Assembly (NCBI RefSeq): GCF_036850765.1 | Contig: NC_089492.1 | Span: 164,546,296-164,610,295 of the forward strand | Length of the DNA: 64,000 nt | Direction of reading: 5' to 3' | DNA from: Saccopteryx bilineata | Lineage: Eukaryota > Chordata > Mammalia > Chiroptera > Emballonuridae | Part shown: positions 21,848 to 36,800 of the stretch, in pieces | How the letters are laid out: each line of letters starts with the position of its first letter | Position numbering within the stretch: the stretch's first letter is position 1 | Translations under genes and position numbers: made by a program | Notes under the pieces: generated by a model | What the model was told of the DNA's origin: nothing | Databases searched by the model: none | The model's input: the letters and a program-made list of their open reading frames with translations, nothing else

Positions 21848-24800
21848 CTGGGAGGAATATAAGAAAGAAAGATTAAACAAACTTGCTCTCACCTCTGATA
21901 TCGCAGCATCTGTGAGTCAGGACCATCACTGCAGGTGCTGTTACTCACCCCCCACCCCAGCCTCAGGTCTTGTTTCCCTATTCCTACCAGCTCCAAGGAC
22001 AACCTGATCTCAAATGCAGATGACGTCTAGTCCACGCCACCCAAGAAGGCACAGCACACTATGCCACTTCTAAGTCACACACACACTAGGATTTTCCCCT
22101 CGCTGTTCTATCTATACAAACATACTCACCCGGACTTGTCTGACTTTTGAAATGGTTGTTTCCTTTAATTTTTCAATCAATGGCACAAGCATTTGGTTGC
22201 TAGTGATCTGCCCAAAGTGAATCCTAATAGAAAAACAAAACACCCACGTTATGAAGAGGGGTAGGGGTTGGTTCTATAAATAGCAAATAGACAGTATCAA
22301 AGCAAAAAAAAATTTATGATATCATGGGAGTATGGACATGCTTCTAACAAAAAAAGCTAAAGAAATTTCTTCCCTGCTATTCAATTTTATCTGATTATAA
22401 CTTAAAAAATATCCTAGACCTTATCAACATGTTCAAACTCTGACACAGAGCAGCAAGATGCCCTTGACGGCCTCAGGCTCCTTTACTTCTATGCCCACCA
22501 TCTCTCAACTGTGCCCTGCCCTACCTGCCCGTGAGGTAGAGCCATCCACGCCCTCTGATAGGCCAGAAGGATTCATGGTGTTTCTGTTAGAAGTAACCCT
22601 GATTCAACAGCATATTTGCCATACCAGTAAAAATTAATAGTACTACTGTTGAATAGGAATTTATGTTCTCACAACTTGCCCCAAATTCTAAATATGGCAA
22701 TAGAATAATATATTGTTCTTCTTCTAATATCCAGGTAGACTAAAAGAAGTGGAGGGTTAAGAATCATTAAAACAGTTCAATTCACCAACTTCACTAAACA
22801 TACTTGTTTGTTTTAACTAATTGGTATAAAATAACTGACTAGTTTTTATTTTGTCCTCATAACAGCATTTTAAGTAATGTTCAATTTGTCCCTATTTCTG
22901 TTTTCTGTTATAACAGCTTCTAACTGAGGGGCAGAGAGTGGGAGGCAAGAATCTATTCTTAAGCCTTGGTCAATACTGCTCACAAAACTAGGGGATATTT
23001 TACAGCTTCAAATTCATTTTGAAATATCTCCAAAATTTTGTGGGCAGTATATATTCTCAATTACATATGAACATGAATTTTCTTTTTTTTTTTTTTTTTT
23101 TTCAGACTATTGCACAATCCGTCTTTTTTTTTTTAAATTTTTTTTTTTTTTTACTTTATTTATTCATTTTTAGAGAGGAGAGAGAGACAGAGAGGGAGAG
23201 AGAGAAGGGGAGAGGAGCTGGAAGCATCAACTCCCATATGTGCCTTGACCAGGCAAGCCCAGGGTTTCGAACCGGCGACCTCAGCATTTCCAAGTCGACG
23301 CTTTATCCACTGCGCCACCACAGGCCAGGCTGAACATGAATTTTCATGCCTAAAAATAGAATCTAATGAACATTCCAATCTAGTTCTTTCTGTCTGTCCT
23401 TTTGTATTCATACCTATAGAAAACTGGAAAAGAAATCCACTGTTCTTGAAAAAGCTGGTAGGGGGACAAAACAAAAACATTAACTTAAACTAAACCATTA
23501 AGAAGGAAAAAACAGGCCCTAGCCGGTTGGCTTAGTGGTAGAGCGTCAGCCAGCGTGTAGATGCACTGGGCTCAATTCCTGACCAGGGCACACAGGAGAA
23601 GCACCCATCTGCTTCTCCACCCCTCCCCCTCTCCTTCCTCTCTGTCTCTCTCTTCCTCTCCCGCAGCTGAGGCTCCATTGGAGCAAAAGATGGCCCGGGC
23701 CCTGGGGATGGCTCCATGGCCTCTGCCTCAGGTGCTAGAATGGCTCTGATTACAGCAGAGCAATGCCCCAAATGGGCAGAGCATTGCCCCCTGGTGGGCA
23801 TGCCGGGTGGATTCCGATTGGGTGCATGCGGGAGTCTGTCTGTCTCCCTGCTTCTCATTTCAGAAAAATAAAAAAATAAAGGAAAAAAAACAAAGGAGGC
23901 AAAGTGGCCACTCAGTACTGGAGCTTTTGGCAAACTGACTAGAACCAGAGCTCCCCTGCCCAACCACAGCCAGAGACCTGTGCTTGCTAAAGCCTGGTGC
24001 CTCGGGCAACACGTGGCTGCTTATTAAAGGGCTGGGCCAGCGCTACTCTTGCTTTAAGGGCAAGGCCAATTCCGAAGGATAAGCTATAATTTATGTCAGG
24101 CTGCAGTGAAACTCTTTTAACAGTCCCTGAAACCAAAACATCAGATTTTTCTCCCAAAGTCCTGACAGCTTCAGTGAAGGTTCTAAGCAGCAGTCCTGCT
24201 GAGCAGACACGGCTGCTGGGGAAAAGGACGTTACCTGAGGAGAAAGAAGAGGCCCCTACACAGCAGTTCAACATCCGAGCCCAGCTGGATGAACTCCTCC
24301 AGGAGGCTGAGGACGTCTGGCACAAAGGAGAATGGCAGCACGAGCAGAGACTCCTCCAGCTCGCTGAAGAGGAAACACGGACACGCAGACGTCACACCTG
24401 AACCGTCAGCATGGGACCCTTCCTCTGCTGTTCCCTCCTACTGCTTTTCCTCTTCAACAGATCTTCAGAGTTAAAGTCAATAGTCATCCCTTTTCAGATG
24501 GTTCTCGCCTGTCAACGCTTTGTTTTTGTATTGAACATTTTAATCTATTGCATGCACTGGCGCATGACATGGTAGAAGAATCTAACTTTGTTTTCCTGAT
24601 AATTTCTCCAAAGCCTTTTGTTGAACATTCCATCTTTATATGATGCTTCTCTTACCATTTATTGAACCCTTGTACAGTATATGATAGAGTCAGTTTCAGG
24701 GCTGCTGTGTCTGTGTAGATGATCAACTGATTCTGACAACAAACCTGTACAGTACTATATATTTTAATTTTGCTAATGTATAGGGGGTTTGTTTGTTTAA

Positions 24801-27800
24801 ATATAGAATAGCTGCTCTGGTTTTGGCTTGTTTTACTTTCCTTGAACTAGCTCTATTATCATTTCATCAACTCCAAGAAGATTTAATTGGGATCACAAAC
24901 CTGTAAATTAGTTTAAGAAAAACTAAATCCTTAAAACACACAATCTTCCCATCTAGGAACGCACTGCACCTCTGTGAATCTAAATGTCATTTTACACTTC
25001 TCTAGTGAAGTCTCATCATTATTCAGATAGGTCCTGTTTATTACGTGTAGCTCTACTTCAAAAAGAACATTATAATGAATTATTTTCCATAAAAATTTTG
25101 ACCTAGTTAAACCTATAGGGATGATAACCATCACTTATAATTTCTATTTATCGCATGTTTAGATATGTACTCAATAAATGTTAGCTGACAAATGGTAATA
25201 ACTACTGAGACTAACCTTGACTTGATCCCTTTAAAAATCTCGAACACATAAGCGGAAGGCTATAGAGGAAGGACACAGTGTTACTGACTGTCCTGACGGG
25301 TCTCTCCTGAACTCCCTAATCCCATCTCCTAAACACCAGACCCCCCCCTCATGACAGTGTTCTAACAGAAAACAGCAGGATATGCATGAACCTGGCGTCA
25401 CTCAGCTCTGGGCTCACACTCCAGCTCAGCCCCTGACCAGCTACGTCACCCTCTACCTGTAAGGGAGGCCTGCTTCCTGTCTGTCAGATGAAGACAGCTG
25501 ACTCACGTGGTTACTGTGACAAGGGAGACATGCAAGCAAAGCACTAAGGAACTGGAGACTGCTGACGGCACCCACTGCCCACTGCCCTCTCTCGTTCCTT
25601 GATCTGACTGATTCCTCTCAACTCTCAACTCTTCCCCCCAAACCTTCAACTTTCATCTAGAGCAGGGGTAGTCAACCTTTTTACACCTACTGCCCACTTT
25701 TGTTTGTCAGTAGTAAAATTTTCTAACCACCCACCGGTTCCACAGTAATGGTGATTTATAAAGTAGGGGAGTCACTTTACTTTATAAAGTTTATAAAGCA
25801 GAGTTACAGCAAGTTAAAGCATATAATAATAATTACTTACCAAGTACTTTATGTCGGATTTTCGCTAAGTTTGGCGGGATAAATCTTTATAAAACAACTT
25901 ACTATAGTTAAATCTATCTTTTTATTTATACTTTGGTTGCTCTGCTACCGCCCACCATGAAAGCTGGAGCGCCCCCTAGTGGGCGGTAGGGACCAGGTTG
26001 ACTAAGACTGATTTAGATGAACAGAATCTTCAGAGGGATCGGGACACTAATCAGGGATAAGCACCAGGAAGAAAGCCAGTCCAGTGCAAGAAAACGATGA
26101 CTTGGAAGTTACACTAAAATGGTCCTTTTCAAATTCAAAGTACTCGAGGATGCCACCCTTCACGAAGGACTTTAAACGACAAAGTACTACCTCCTCTCTC
26201 AGCCCTGAGGTAACCTGACTGACCAAGGGGAAACTGTGGTCTACTCACAGAGATATTGCCGTAAGCCATCAGGATGGGGTTGGTGGGAAGAGGAACCTAT
26301 GAAGAAATGATTAAATCCAGTCAATAAGAAATGAGACTGATAGTGTTTGTCACAGGGAGGGTGATGATAGTATTTACATTTTTGAAAGAGGAAACTGACC
26401 CCAAACCAAAAGAATGTAAATAGCAATCAGGCCTTTAGTTTCAATAGTACTTCCGAGTAAGCCTGAGCAGCAGGTTCCCTCTAGAAATCTGACCTGGCTC
26501 CCTGGCCTCCCGAACCCCAGTGGGGGCACAAGAATCTGCTCAGGACAGTAACCACCTCCATCTACACTGTCCTTCCTCCGTTTTCATTGGACCAAGCTTC
26601 CTTCTCCCACACTTCCTCCATTCCTTCTTCCTAATGACTGAATGAGAAAGTTCTGCCACATTGCTCTCATTTCCTGATCTGAGCCAGTTATGTCTTGAAA
26701 TGCTGGTTTTCTCCTCTGGGACCATCTCTATTTGACCCTGTCTCCCAGAGCATAACTTAGTGGCTGTCAACCTCTTTCCCTGCAGCTTTACAAATGGCTT
26801 TGTGTTCTTTCATTCTTGCAGTTTCTTCTCGGTATAGCTCCACAGCCTCCATGATCCTCTCAGCCTGCAGAGATGACGAAGGACAGAGGTCATCACAACA
26901 CACTCCTTCATCCCTGATCACCGTACCTGGAAGGTGATGGGAAATCACCAAACAGCTTCACCCAGTTTAATAAAGATACACCAACAGTGCCGAAGTGCAT
27001 TACAACACCTTGGGTTTTCCATCTTTCTTCCCTACTATGCAGGGAGGAGAGGCAGTGTTCCGCAGTGAGGGGACAGTGAGTGAGACCCCTGAGAGAGCAG
27101 CAGCTCCGGGAATGTCTGAGAGGTGCTCCTTCCAGGAGAGGGAGCTTTCCTTTCTAGAAACCACAGCCGAACCAAACAGGTTCCGCACCACCCTGTCCTT
27201 GCTTAGAAAGAAGGGAAACAGCTTTTGATCTCCATCTATAAATTCAATCAGCATTTTGCCACAAAAGGACTCCCGGATTGATAAAGGTCCTATGAAAAAG
27301 AAATCAACTTACCGCCTTGACTGTTTCAATAGTTTTCTTTCCAGTAAAGTAATTTTCACTTTGAGTCTCCCCTGGAACCTGCCAGAAACAAGGGATCCTT
27401 GGATAATGTTGTTGACAAGCATTAAAGAGCTAATACACTTTTATATTCATAGAAGGACAGGCATTATCCTTCTATCATTAACTGAGAACTTAGTAAGGGT
27501 CAGACATTATGTTAAGTATTTTACATCTATTATCGTAAACATATCCTCCTTTAAAAATGTTTAAAAATCATGCCCAATTTCTCATTTTTTCCTGATTTTT
27601 ATTTTAGTTCTGCAGTAATTCCCTGAAGTCGCCTTAAAAAGAAAAAAAGCCAGAGTACAGTAGAATACAAAGGACTACTCAGATTCTTCCCTCTATCAGC
27701 TGCTGATGACTTTGGCATCGAGCCCAATTCTAATTCCATCAGAAATTCTTAAAATTAGTAAATTCCAGTAAAATAATTACAGGGGAACCCCAAGCACTTT

Positions 27801-30800
27801 ACTTACTGCTGGCTGGCCTTTGGCCACACTCTCCTCATATTCTGCTTCCCGTTGCTGCCAAAAGACAGAAATGGATTTGAAAGAAAAAACAGTCTCTATG
27901 TGAAGCGAAGTGAGAATGAGACAGAGAGAAGTGGCTTCTTTCAAAATACAATCCCCTGTGGCATCTGTCTCTGCCTGGCTGCTGAGAGTGACAGCAGGCT
28001 TGGAAACATCGCACGCAGGTCCTTGACTTGCACCAACTAGGTGTGACTGCAGCATACAGAAAACTTTGGGTGGGACAGCGTGCTAGGCACGCACTGTGTA
28101 CTTGTAAAGATGTGTTACTTTATTTTATTTTTTTAAGAGAGAGGAGAGAGAGTCAGTTTGTAGTATGCAGTTACTTCTCATGTGTCTTGACAAGACAAGG
28201 GCTGGGTTTCAAACCAGCGACCTCAGCGTTCCAGGTTGACACTCTATCTACTACACCACCACAGGTCAGGCAGTATTTGTTACCAGACCTAGAGTCCTTA
28301 CCATCTCCCTCTCCTCCTCGAGAATAAGAGGCTCCCTTGTTCTCTCCCAAAGTCTCAGAGATTTGTCATGGGATGATGACACGACATAGTCTCCACTGGG
28401 GCTTACTGCCAAGCACCAGATTTCCTGGTGGTGCCCCTGGAGAGAGAGGAAAGAAACCCAAACCCTGAGTAAGAGTGTTACTCATACACTGCCCCTGCTT
28501 ACATGAGAGGATACCAACACTTAATCTTTGAAGTAGTTCTCCAGCACGGAGCACACAAAGTGGGCAGAAGTTACCTCCAGCGTCTGTACGTGCTCAAACC
28601 TGTCTGCGTCCCACTGCTTAATCTTACAGTCCTTCCCAGAAGTGAAGAAGAGGTGAGTCTTGGGGACAAACTGCAGGTACATCACACTGAAAAGCGAGAA
28701 AAGTACTCAAACATCATCCTATTCTACATTATGTAAAAGTCTTATACACAGAAGTAGCTTTTGACTAGCTGGTTCTAGAATGCCCTATTTGTATTTTAGA
28801 ATTTTAAACATATGGCCAAGAACACTAAATGACGGTCACATCTCCGGGGAGACAGCACAGGTGACTGAAAGGGAAGTCTTTGAAAAGACTGCACCCACCT
28901 GTCATCATGTGCAAAGAGAGACTTGTGGCAGTCCCCAAAGTCCAGACCCCAGATCTTCACGTTCCTGTCGGCAGAGCCAGTTGCTATCAGGGCTCCATCC
29001 TATGAGGAACAGGTAACACGTCACTTTCCTGGATTATACAAAACCCTAAAATTAGACAAAGAAAAGCTAACCAGGACATTTAACCCATTTCTGTTCAAAA
29101 CATTAAAATCAGTGCCCAAAAAGTAAATGCGTTTCTCTACCAAGAGCACCTACTTCTTTGCTTTTATCTACAGATCTACTTGAAAGCTTATTAAGTGAAA
29201 CCAAGACGTGTAGGGCTGCAATGTTTCTGCACAGATCCAGGCCAGGGCTATGCCCTGATGGAAGTTATTTACTTTGTTAATTAGGAAAAGAATCTCCAAT
29301 CTGTCATAGGATTTGGAGGGAGAGGAGAGGAAGAGGGAAAAAGGGCAGAGCGAGGCTGGGAAAGAATCTACCAGAATGTTGGCTCTAGCCTCTTATCTGA
29401 TGTTCCCTATCACTACTTCTCTTCTCATCCCTGTTTCAATGTCTAGTTCAAGTGCTTGTGAATACAAGAAAATTGGAAATACTTTTAACAACTTGTTCTG
29501 TGAATGCACTGACCACACACAGACAGAACACAGGGCCAGTGTCTTTTGTACACACTAGACGTCGTTTCTGAGTATATACTGCCCTCATCATAACCAGACA
29601 CGGCAGAGATGTGATTCTGGTTAAGACACTAAAAGATACATTGTGCAAAATAGAGTAGATATCCAAATACAAAGCTTAGGTCCACCTTCCTCACCCCCCA
29701 TCAAAGCAAAAGAGGGTTACCTTTTTAAAGTTGTTTATGTTTTAGGGTGCTCTATTTTATAGCATTTTAGACAAAATACTGTTTGAGGAATCTATAACAG
29801 GAAGCTAGTTATGAGGATTTATTCAGATATTTTGAAAATATTCTGAAAGCATTAAAGCAACATATACATGAAAAGTAGGATGGTAATGTATTATTTTGAT
29901 TTTGAGGGAGAAAGATGTACAATAGAATTAAAAAATACTCTAAAATGAAGACACAAAGTCAAGAACTAAAAAAAAAATGCTTCTATGTGGAATCTAATGA
30001 CCAAAATGAACTAACAAGCAAAACAGAGACAGACTCACAGACAGAGCAGGCTGACAGCTGTTGGGGGGAGGGGTGAAAGAGATGGAGGGGTTGAGCAAAA
30101 AAAGAATAATCTTGTGGACATGGACAGTAGTGTGGTGACTGCCAGGGGAGAGGTGTTGGGAAAAGGAGGAGGGCATGGGGGATAAATGGGGCGATGTGAC
30201 GTGGGGGGATGGTGGACACACAATACAGTGTACTAGCACATCAGTACACAGAAGATGTGTTGTGGAACTGTGCACCTGAAACCTCTATAATTCTCTTAAC
30301 CAGTCATACCAATAATTTAATAAAAAGGAAAACAAAAAAATGAAAATCCTTTAGAAAAATAACTTGTTACTGAGTTACTATTTAAATTTTACTTACGTAA
30401 GAGATGTCCATGCATATAACAGGCAGTTTGTGTCCATACAGTGAGAGAAAAAACTATACATTAAACAAAAGAATATAAATAACCCGTGTTTGTCTATAAA
30501 ATGCAGGCACAATTTATCACATATGAATCTAAACCCTAAGTTAAAGGACAATGCTGACACTGTTCTGTGTGGGTTTGTCTTTATTTTCAAAGACGACAAA
30601 GCACTGAGGACAGCGGTGTTCACGCCCGGCACACAGACCCTGCCCGCCCTGGCCAAGGACCCGGCAGCAGAGCAGAGTTAGGGACACTGCAGGGCCCATG
30701 CCTTGGCCCCGACACAGCAGAGACGGTCTCTGATCTCGCAGCTGAAAGGCCCCCAACCACTGACTTTCCACTACTCTCAGGTCCAATCCAGTCCCATCAA

Positions 30801-33800
30801 CCCTTTGGGGGGTGTGGCCTAGTAATCTATATTTTTAAAGCAACCCAATGTCCCTGGTGTATAGCCAAATGTGGAATCGTGACACCTAGCGATGCTCTTA
30901 AAACTACTGGCTACAACAGACTTTTCCATCTACAGGTTCTCTGAACATATGATATATAACTTGCTCTAATCAAAAGTTATAAACAAGGCGGCCCTGGCCG
31001 GTTGGCTCAGTGGTAGAGCGTCGGCCTGGCGTGTAGAGGTCTCAGGTTCGATTCCCGGCCAGGGCACACAGGAGAAGTGCCCATCTGCTTCTCCAACCCT
31101 CCCCCTCTCCTTCCTCTCGGTCTCTCTCTTCCCCTCCCACAGCCAAGGCTCCACTGGAGCAAAGATGGCCCAGGCGCTGGGGATGGCTCCTTGGCCTCTG
31201 CCCCAGGCGCTAGAGTAGCTCTGGTCGTGGCAGAGCGATGCCCCTGAGGGGCAGAGCATTGCCCCCTGGTGGGCGTGCCGGGTGGATCCCGGTTGGGCGC
31301 ATGCGGGAGTCTGTCTGTCTCTCCCCGTTTCTAGCTTCAGAAAAATACAAAAAAAACCCCAAACTTATAAACAAGGCTGACCTGTGGTGGCACAGTGGAC
31401 AGAGTGCTGACCTGGAATGCTGAGGTTGCTGGTTCCAAACCCCGGGCTTGCCTGGTCAAGGCATACTCAAGCAACAAATTGATTCTTCCCTCTCCCCACC
31501 CCTCTCCTCTTTCTGAAATTAATAAAATCTTAAAAAAAGTTATAAATCTGAGGATTCTGCTAAAACTCCAGCTTTCCTAGAGCACCTACAAAGTTTTGAT
31601 TCACATACAACTTTTTAGAAATGCACTCCTGCCAGGCAGGCAGGGCCCAGCCCAGGGTCAGTCGGAAAGGAAGAAAAGTTTCCCAGGCACAACCATCATA
31701 CCTTTAAGGTGTCGACATAGAAAATTTTCACTGTGCAGTCCAGCAAAGACACAGCCACCAGCTTCTGATCGGGAGAGTACCTGACACAAAGAACGTCCTC
31801 CTCCAGCTGCAGGGCTCGGGTCTGCGTCACGGACAGTCTGCACCACAGAGCACCCAGGACATGTGAGTGTCTGCAGGGCCGACAGACCCCAGACACTCTG
31901 AAGCTCAGCAGTCTGCACAGGGGCTCCTGTTTTCACCCCAGGAAACAGACACAAATAAAAAACATCTACTCGCCTCTTCTGGGGACTATTTTCATCTTTC
32001 ACCAACTCAAAATCCCAGAACTTGACAGCTTTATCTGCACCGCCAGTCACAAAACCACGCTGAAAACCAAACGGCATTTCACTTAAAAGTACTTATTACA
32101 GAAACTTGGTTAAGACACACAAAGATAGTATAAAAGACCATTTGCATTTCCTGGCAGGGGGTAAAATGAAAGAAGACATGGACTCTCTGACCCTCTCATT
32201 CTCTCTTGGGGCCACTGCTCAGACCCCATTTGAGAACTCCTAGGGGACACTGATGCAGACAGATGACAAGTGGGAAGTTTTACTCACACTTTTGTTCAGC
32301 GTCAGGAAGAAAGACTCAGTGAACACAGGGGCGGGGGAGGTTTGCTCCACCTAAGAAGGCAGCAGTCTAACAATTTGCTAAGTAGTAAAGTAGTCTGACA
32401 AATACAGAGACTGGATAATCTAAGTTTGTTCAACTATTTACCTCAGAAGAGTATAAACTTTTCCCTACTTAAAATATGTTCAAAACTGTTTTCTAACATC
32501 AAGAAAATTAGTCTCGCCTGACCAGGTGGTGGCGCAGTGGATAGAGGGTCAGACTGGGATGCAGAGGACCCAGGTTCGAGACCCTGAGGTTGCCAGCTTG
32601 AGCGCGGGCTCATCTGGTTTGAGCAAAAGCCCACCAGCTTGAACCCAAGGTCTCTGGCTCCAACAAGGGGTTACTTGGTCTGCTAAAGGCCCGTGGTCAA
32701 GGCACATATGGGAAAGCAATCAATGAACAACTAAGGTGTCACAACGCACAACAAAAAACTAATGATTGATGCTTCTCATCTCTCTCCGTTCCTGTCTGTC
32801 TGTCCCTGTCTATCCCTCTCTCTGACTCACTGGCTCTGTAAAAAATAAATAAATAAAATTTAACAAAAAAAAAAGAAAATTAGTCTCATCACATTGTGGT
32901 GTTAGTGTAAAGCAGGGGTCTCAAACTCAACTCAGCATGTGGGCCGCAGAGCAAGATCACAGGCGTTTGGCGGGCCGCACTAGGTCTACAAAAGGCAACT
33001 GTTACGTAATACTTTTCTCACTGCAGTTGAAAACAAAAAAAAAATCAGTACAACAAGCACAATCGTACATGCAGTTTACTCAGTGTCACAAAACGACCAG
33101 AAACTGTAGTTCGCATCACAACTGCTGTTAACTAAGCTAATATCTAGCTAGGATGCTAGAGAAATGAAAAATACAAGTAGGCCCCAGGTTTACTTAATTT
33201 TATCCAAAATATTTTGAACTTCGTGGATTAGTCTGCGGGCTGCACAAAATTGTTCAGCGGGCCGCGAGTTTGAGACCCCTGGTGTAAAGTGTCTAGAAGA
33301 GCGATTTTCAACCGATGTGCTGTGGAATTTTAGTCATCAGTTTGTGTGCCGTGAGATGAAAGAGGCTGAAGCCACTGAGCTAGAACACAGGGGCGGAAAC
33401 TAAACCTCAGGCGCCTGGTCTGCCATTCGGAGATTTGTTTATACACAGGAAACAACTGGACACTGATCCTCACTGCGGCTGTAGGGATAAAGACTACCTG
33501 GTTTACAAAGTCACTGCAAAAGGAACAATAAGGCCTTGGCTGGTGGCTCAGGGGATAGAGCATCTCTCTGACGTGCAGAAGTCCCAGGTTCTGTTCCATT
33601 TCTGGTCAAGGCACAGAGGAAAAGTGACCATCAGTTTTTCCTCCTCCCTTCTCTCTCTCTTTTTCTCTCTCCCTATTCCACAGTCATGGCTCAACTGATT
33701 CAAGTGCACTGGCCCTGGCACTGAGGGTGGCTCTGTTGAGCCTCAGCCTCAGCCTCAGGTGCAAAAAACAGGTTGGTTCGAGCACAGGCCCCAGATGGGC

Positions 33801-36800
33801 AGAGCATCGGCCCTAGACAGGGGTCACTGGGTGGATTCTGGTCAGGGTACATGCAGGAGTCTGTCTCTCTACCTCCCCTCCTCTCACTTAAAAACAAACA
33901 AAAATAACCCCCACAAACAAAAAACAATAAAAGATGTAATGGATGTGAAAATCTTATAAAAGAGAGACCACTGTACAAATGGTAAGATGATATTACTATT
34001 TAAATTTTAAATGCTGTTCTGTTCTGACCCCAATGGCATTACCCACTCTAAATTCCAGAGCTCATTTTTCCCCCCAAATCACGTCCACTTCAATGAATGA
34101 AGGTTTGTCACCATTGACAATATTCAAATGTACAGATCACAATCTCAAGGGATTTTCACATAAAAATCTCAAAATGTCCTGAGCCACTGCACTGTCACTG
34201 GAGGGAGTGGACAGTCTCCAGTGACTCGTCTGAAGGGCAGCACACTGTGAATGACACATTCTCTAAAATCACTAGACATACAGAGTCACAGGTGAGTGGA
34301 CTAAAGGGGAGCCAAGAGTCCAATCTGTCCTCGGCACTGTGCGGCCCAAGGACATAGTTCCTTTTAAGGAGTGTCACCAACCACTGGCAGAAATCAGGAA
34401 GGTAAGGAGTCGGTCATGTAGCTGACAATCAGAAGCAGCTGAACAAGGACTCATCTCACAATGAGAGCTGGTCACATTATGTAGCACGTGATACAATCTC
34501 ATATAAAAAATCTGAAGATTAGACAAAATGCAGCTTTCTGTAAAGAGGCCGATCTGAGATAAAACTGTGAGGCAGCAGTAACACCGACAGAAGACATGGG
34601 AGATGCAGCCAGAGCCCAGAGTCCTGGAGTCTATACCTAAAATCTGGCTTAGTTACCTGATCTGGAGAGAGGGACACGGACCACACAGCTCCGTCGTGAG
34701 CATCCACCATCTCCAGCAGCGTTCCCGAGGCCAAGTCACACAGCTGCAGCTTCCCCGTCTGCGGAGACACAGAGTGAGCATGGCCCCAGGGGCCCCCCGT
34801 GCCCCCTGGTCGTGTCCACACACCTGAGAAATTCACAACCAGCAGCAGCCATGCGGCCAACTGCTCAGGAAACAGATTCCACAGTCCATGCTCTGAACTG
34901 CACATCTGAATGAACGCTGAGAACCCCCTCCTGATAAGCCAAGTGGACCCCGCCAAAGCTGCTATGCTGTCAACTATGGAATCGTACAGCCCTGGAGTAC
35001 TGGACTCCGGGCATTTTCACTGGTTCCCCAACGTCAAAAGGGAATAGCATGCCCCCAGGAAAACAGGACAAACATAACAGCAAATGGCAAACCTAGAAAG
35101 CTCCCAAGGTCAATCGGTCCTTTAAGGGTACTCTCCTCCACGGTAATGAGCTTAACCAATCACTCTCCATCTAGATCTGGTTTCCTCCTCTACCATCACT
35201 GACCATGAGAAAGGGCAACTTGCCTCAGTGCTAGGGAGGGCCACGCAGCAGCTTAGAAAGCAATCGGCCACAATGCTGTTCAGAACTCAGTGCAGGCCAC
35301 GGTCACGGTGCCGGCACAGAGCACACAGCGGATGGCCTACCTGTAAAAACCAACCTTTCTACAGCGTTGTGGGGATTAAACGAGATGGTGTATGTACATT
35401 AACTACACGGCTCAGAGGCTAGGCTAGGGATTGTATTTCGGTCTTCAACGCAATTTGCAAAATAGTCTCCCAACAGCAAATAGGAGATTAACAATTGTTG
35501 GGGAAGAATGAATAAAAAATGAGGAAAAAAAAAAAAAAGAGGAAAACGGCCCTGGCCAATTGGCTCAGTGGTAGAGCGTCGGCCTGGCGTGCAGGAGTCC
35601 CGGGTTTGATTCCTGGCCAGGGCACACAGGAGAAGCGCTCATCTGCTTCTCCACCCTTCTCCCTCTCCTTCCTCTCTGTCTCTCTCTTCCCCTCCCGCAG
35701 CCAAGGCTCCATTGGAGCAAAGTTGGCCCGGGCGCTGAAGATGGCTCTGTGGCCTCTGCCTCAGGCACTAGAATGGCCCTGGTTGCAAAAGAGCAAAGCC
35801 CCAGATGGGCAGATTATCACCCTCTGGTGGGCGTGCTGGGTGGATCCCGGTCGGGCACATGCGGGAGTCTGTCTGACTGCCTCCCTGTTCCCAACTTCAG
35901 AAAAATACAAAAAAAAAAAAAAAAAAAAAAGGAAAACTTTTAATTGAAATTTAATGCTCTTTTCCTGACAATAATACTAGGGCCTCTCTAGCTTATTTTA
36001 CACTTGGTGTTGGGAAAAAGATAGCTAATGTAATATAGAGGTTTTCTAATAAAATAATTGTGCACATATAGGCATTGGTTTGCGGAGATAAAAATGACAA
36101 ATACTTGTAAAGCACTTTTCAAAACATCCAACAGACCTTGCTCCATTTTAGTCTCCCTCCTATGCATCGCTGCTACTCTACCAGCTCTCATTAGCAACTT
36201 GCTATTAGCCAGTCTCTGTGCCAAGTGCTCTGTGTGCTGGAAGGTAGATTACTTGTATCATTTCACATGAGAAAACGAGGCTTACTGGGTTAGGTAACTT
36301 GCCCCAGGTTCACACAGCCAGTGAGTGGAAGAGCTAGGATTCAATCGTAGGCACAGTGGGTGTGAAAGCATGTCAAAAGCAAGTGTCACTGTCCCATTAT
36401 ACAGATTAGGAGACACACTAAGAGAAGTTATGTGACTTGCACCAAATGACCCATTTTGTGAGGAAGATTCTGCCTCCAAATCCATGCCTGCTCATTCCCA
36501 CATGGTTAACTCCCTGACGGGCAACTGTGTGGGGATGGTTCAGCTCAGCTAACAAGTGCTTCTGTCTGCCTAGCGCTAAGTGGGGTCTCACTGTATTTCA
36601 TCACTAGTCTTCTCAGAGCACAGCTACACATGTGCTCAGAGATGCACAAAAGGCTGATCACCAACATGCTGATGACAGGGATCTCAGGGTCATGACTTTA
36701 TCTTCCTCATAATTGGACATAAGGTTTGATTTCTTAAAAACAAATAAAACAAACCCGATTTCTCAAACATCTTTAAGAATACTGAGTAGAAAAGATGCCA

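Noticed and set aside
24093..24401. 102-codon plus-strand ORF, Glu-rich
   Set aside because: It is the complement of WDR3 exon 25 (minus strand), which has splice sites, phase and family match.
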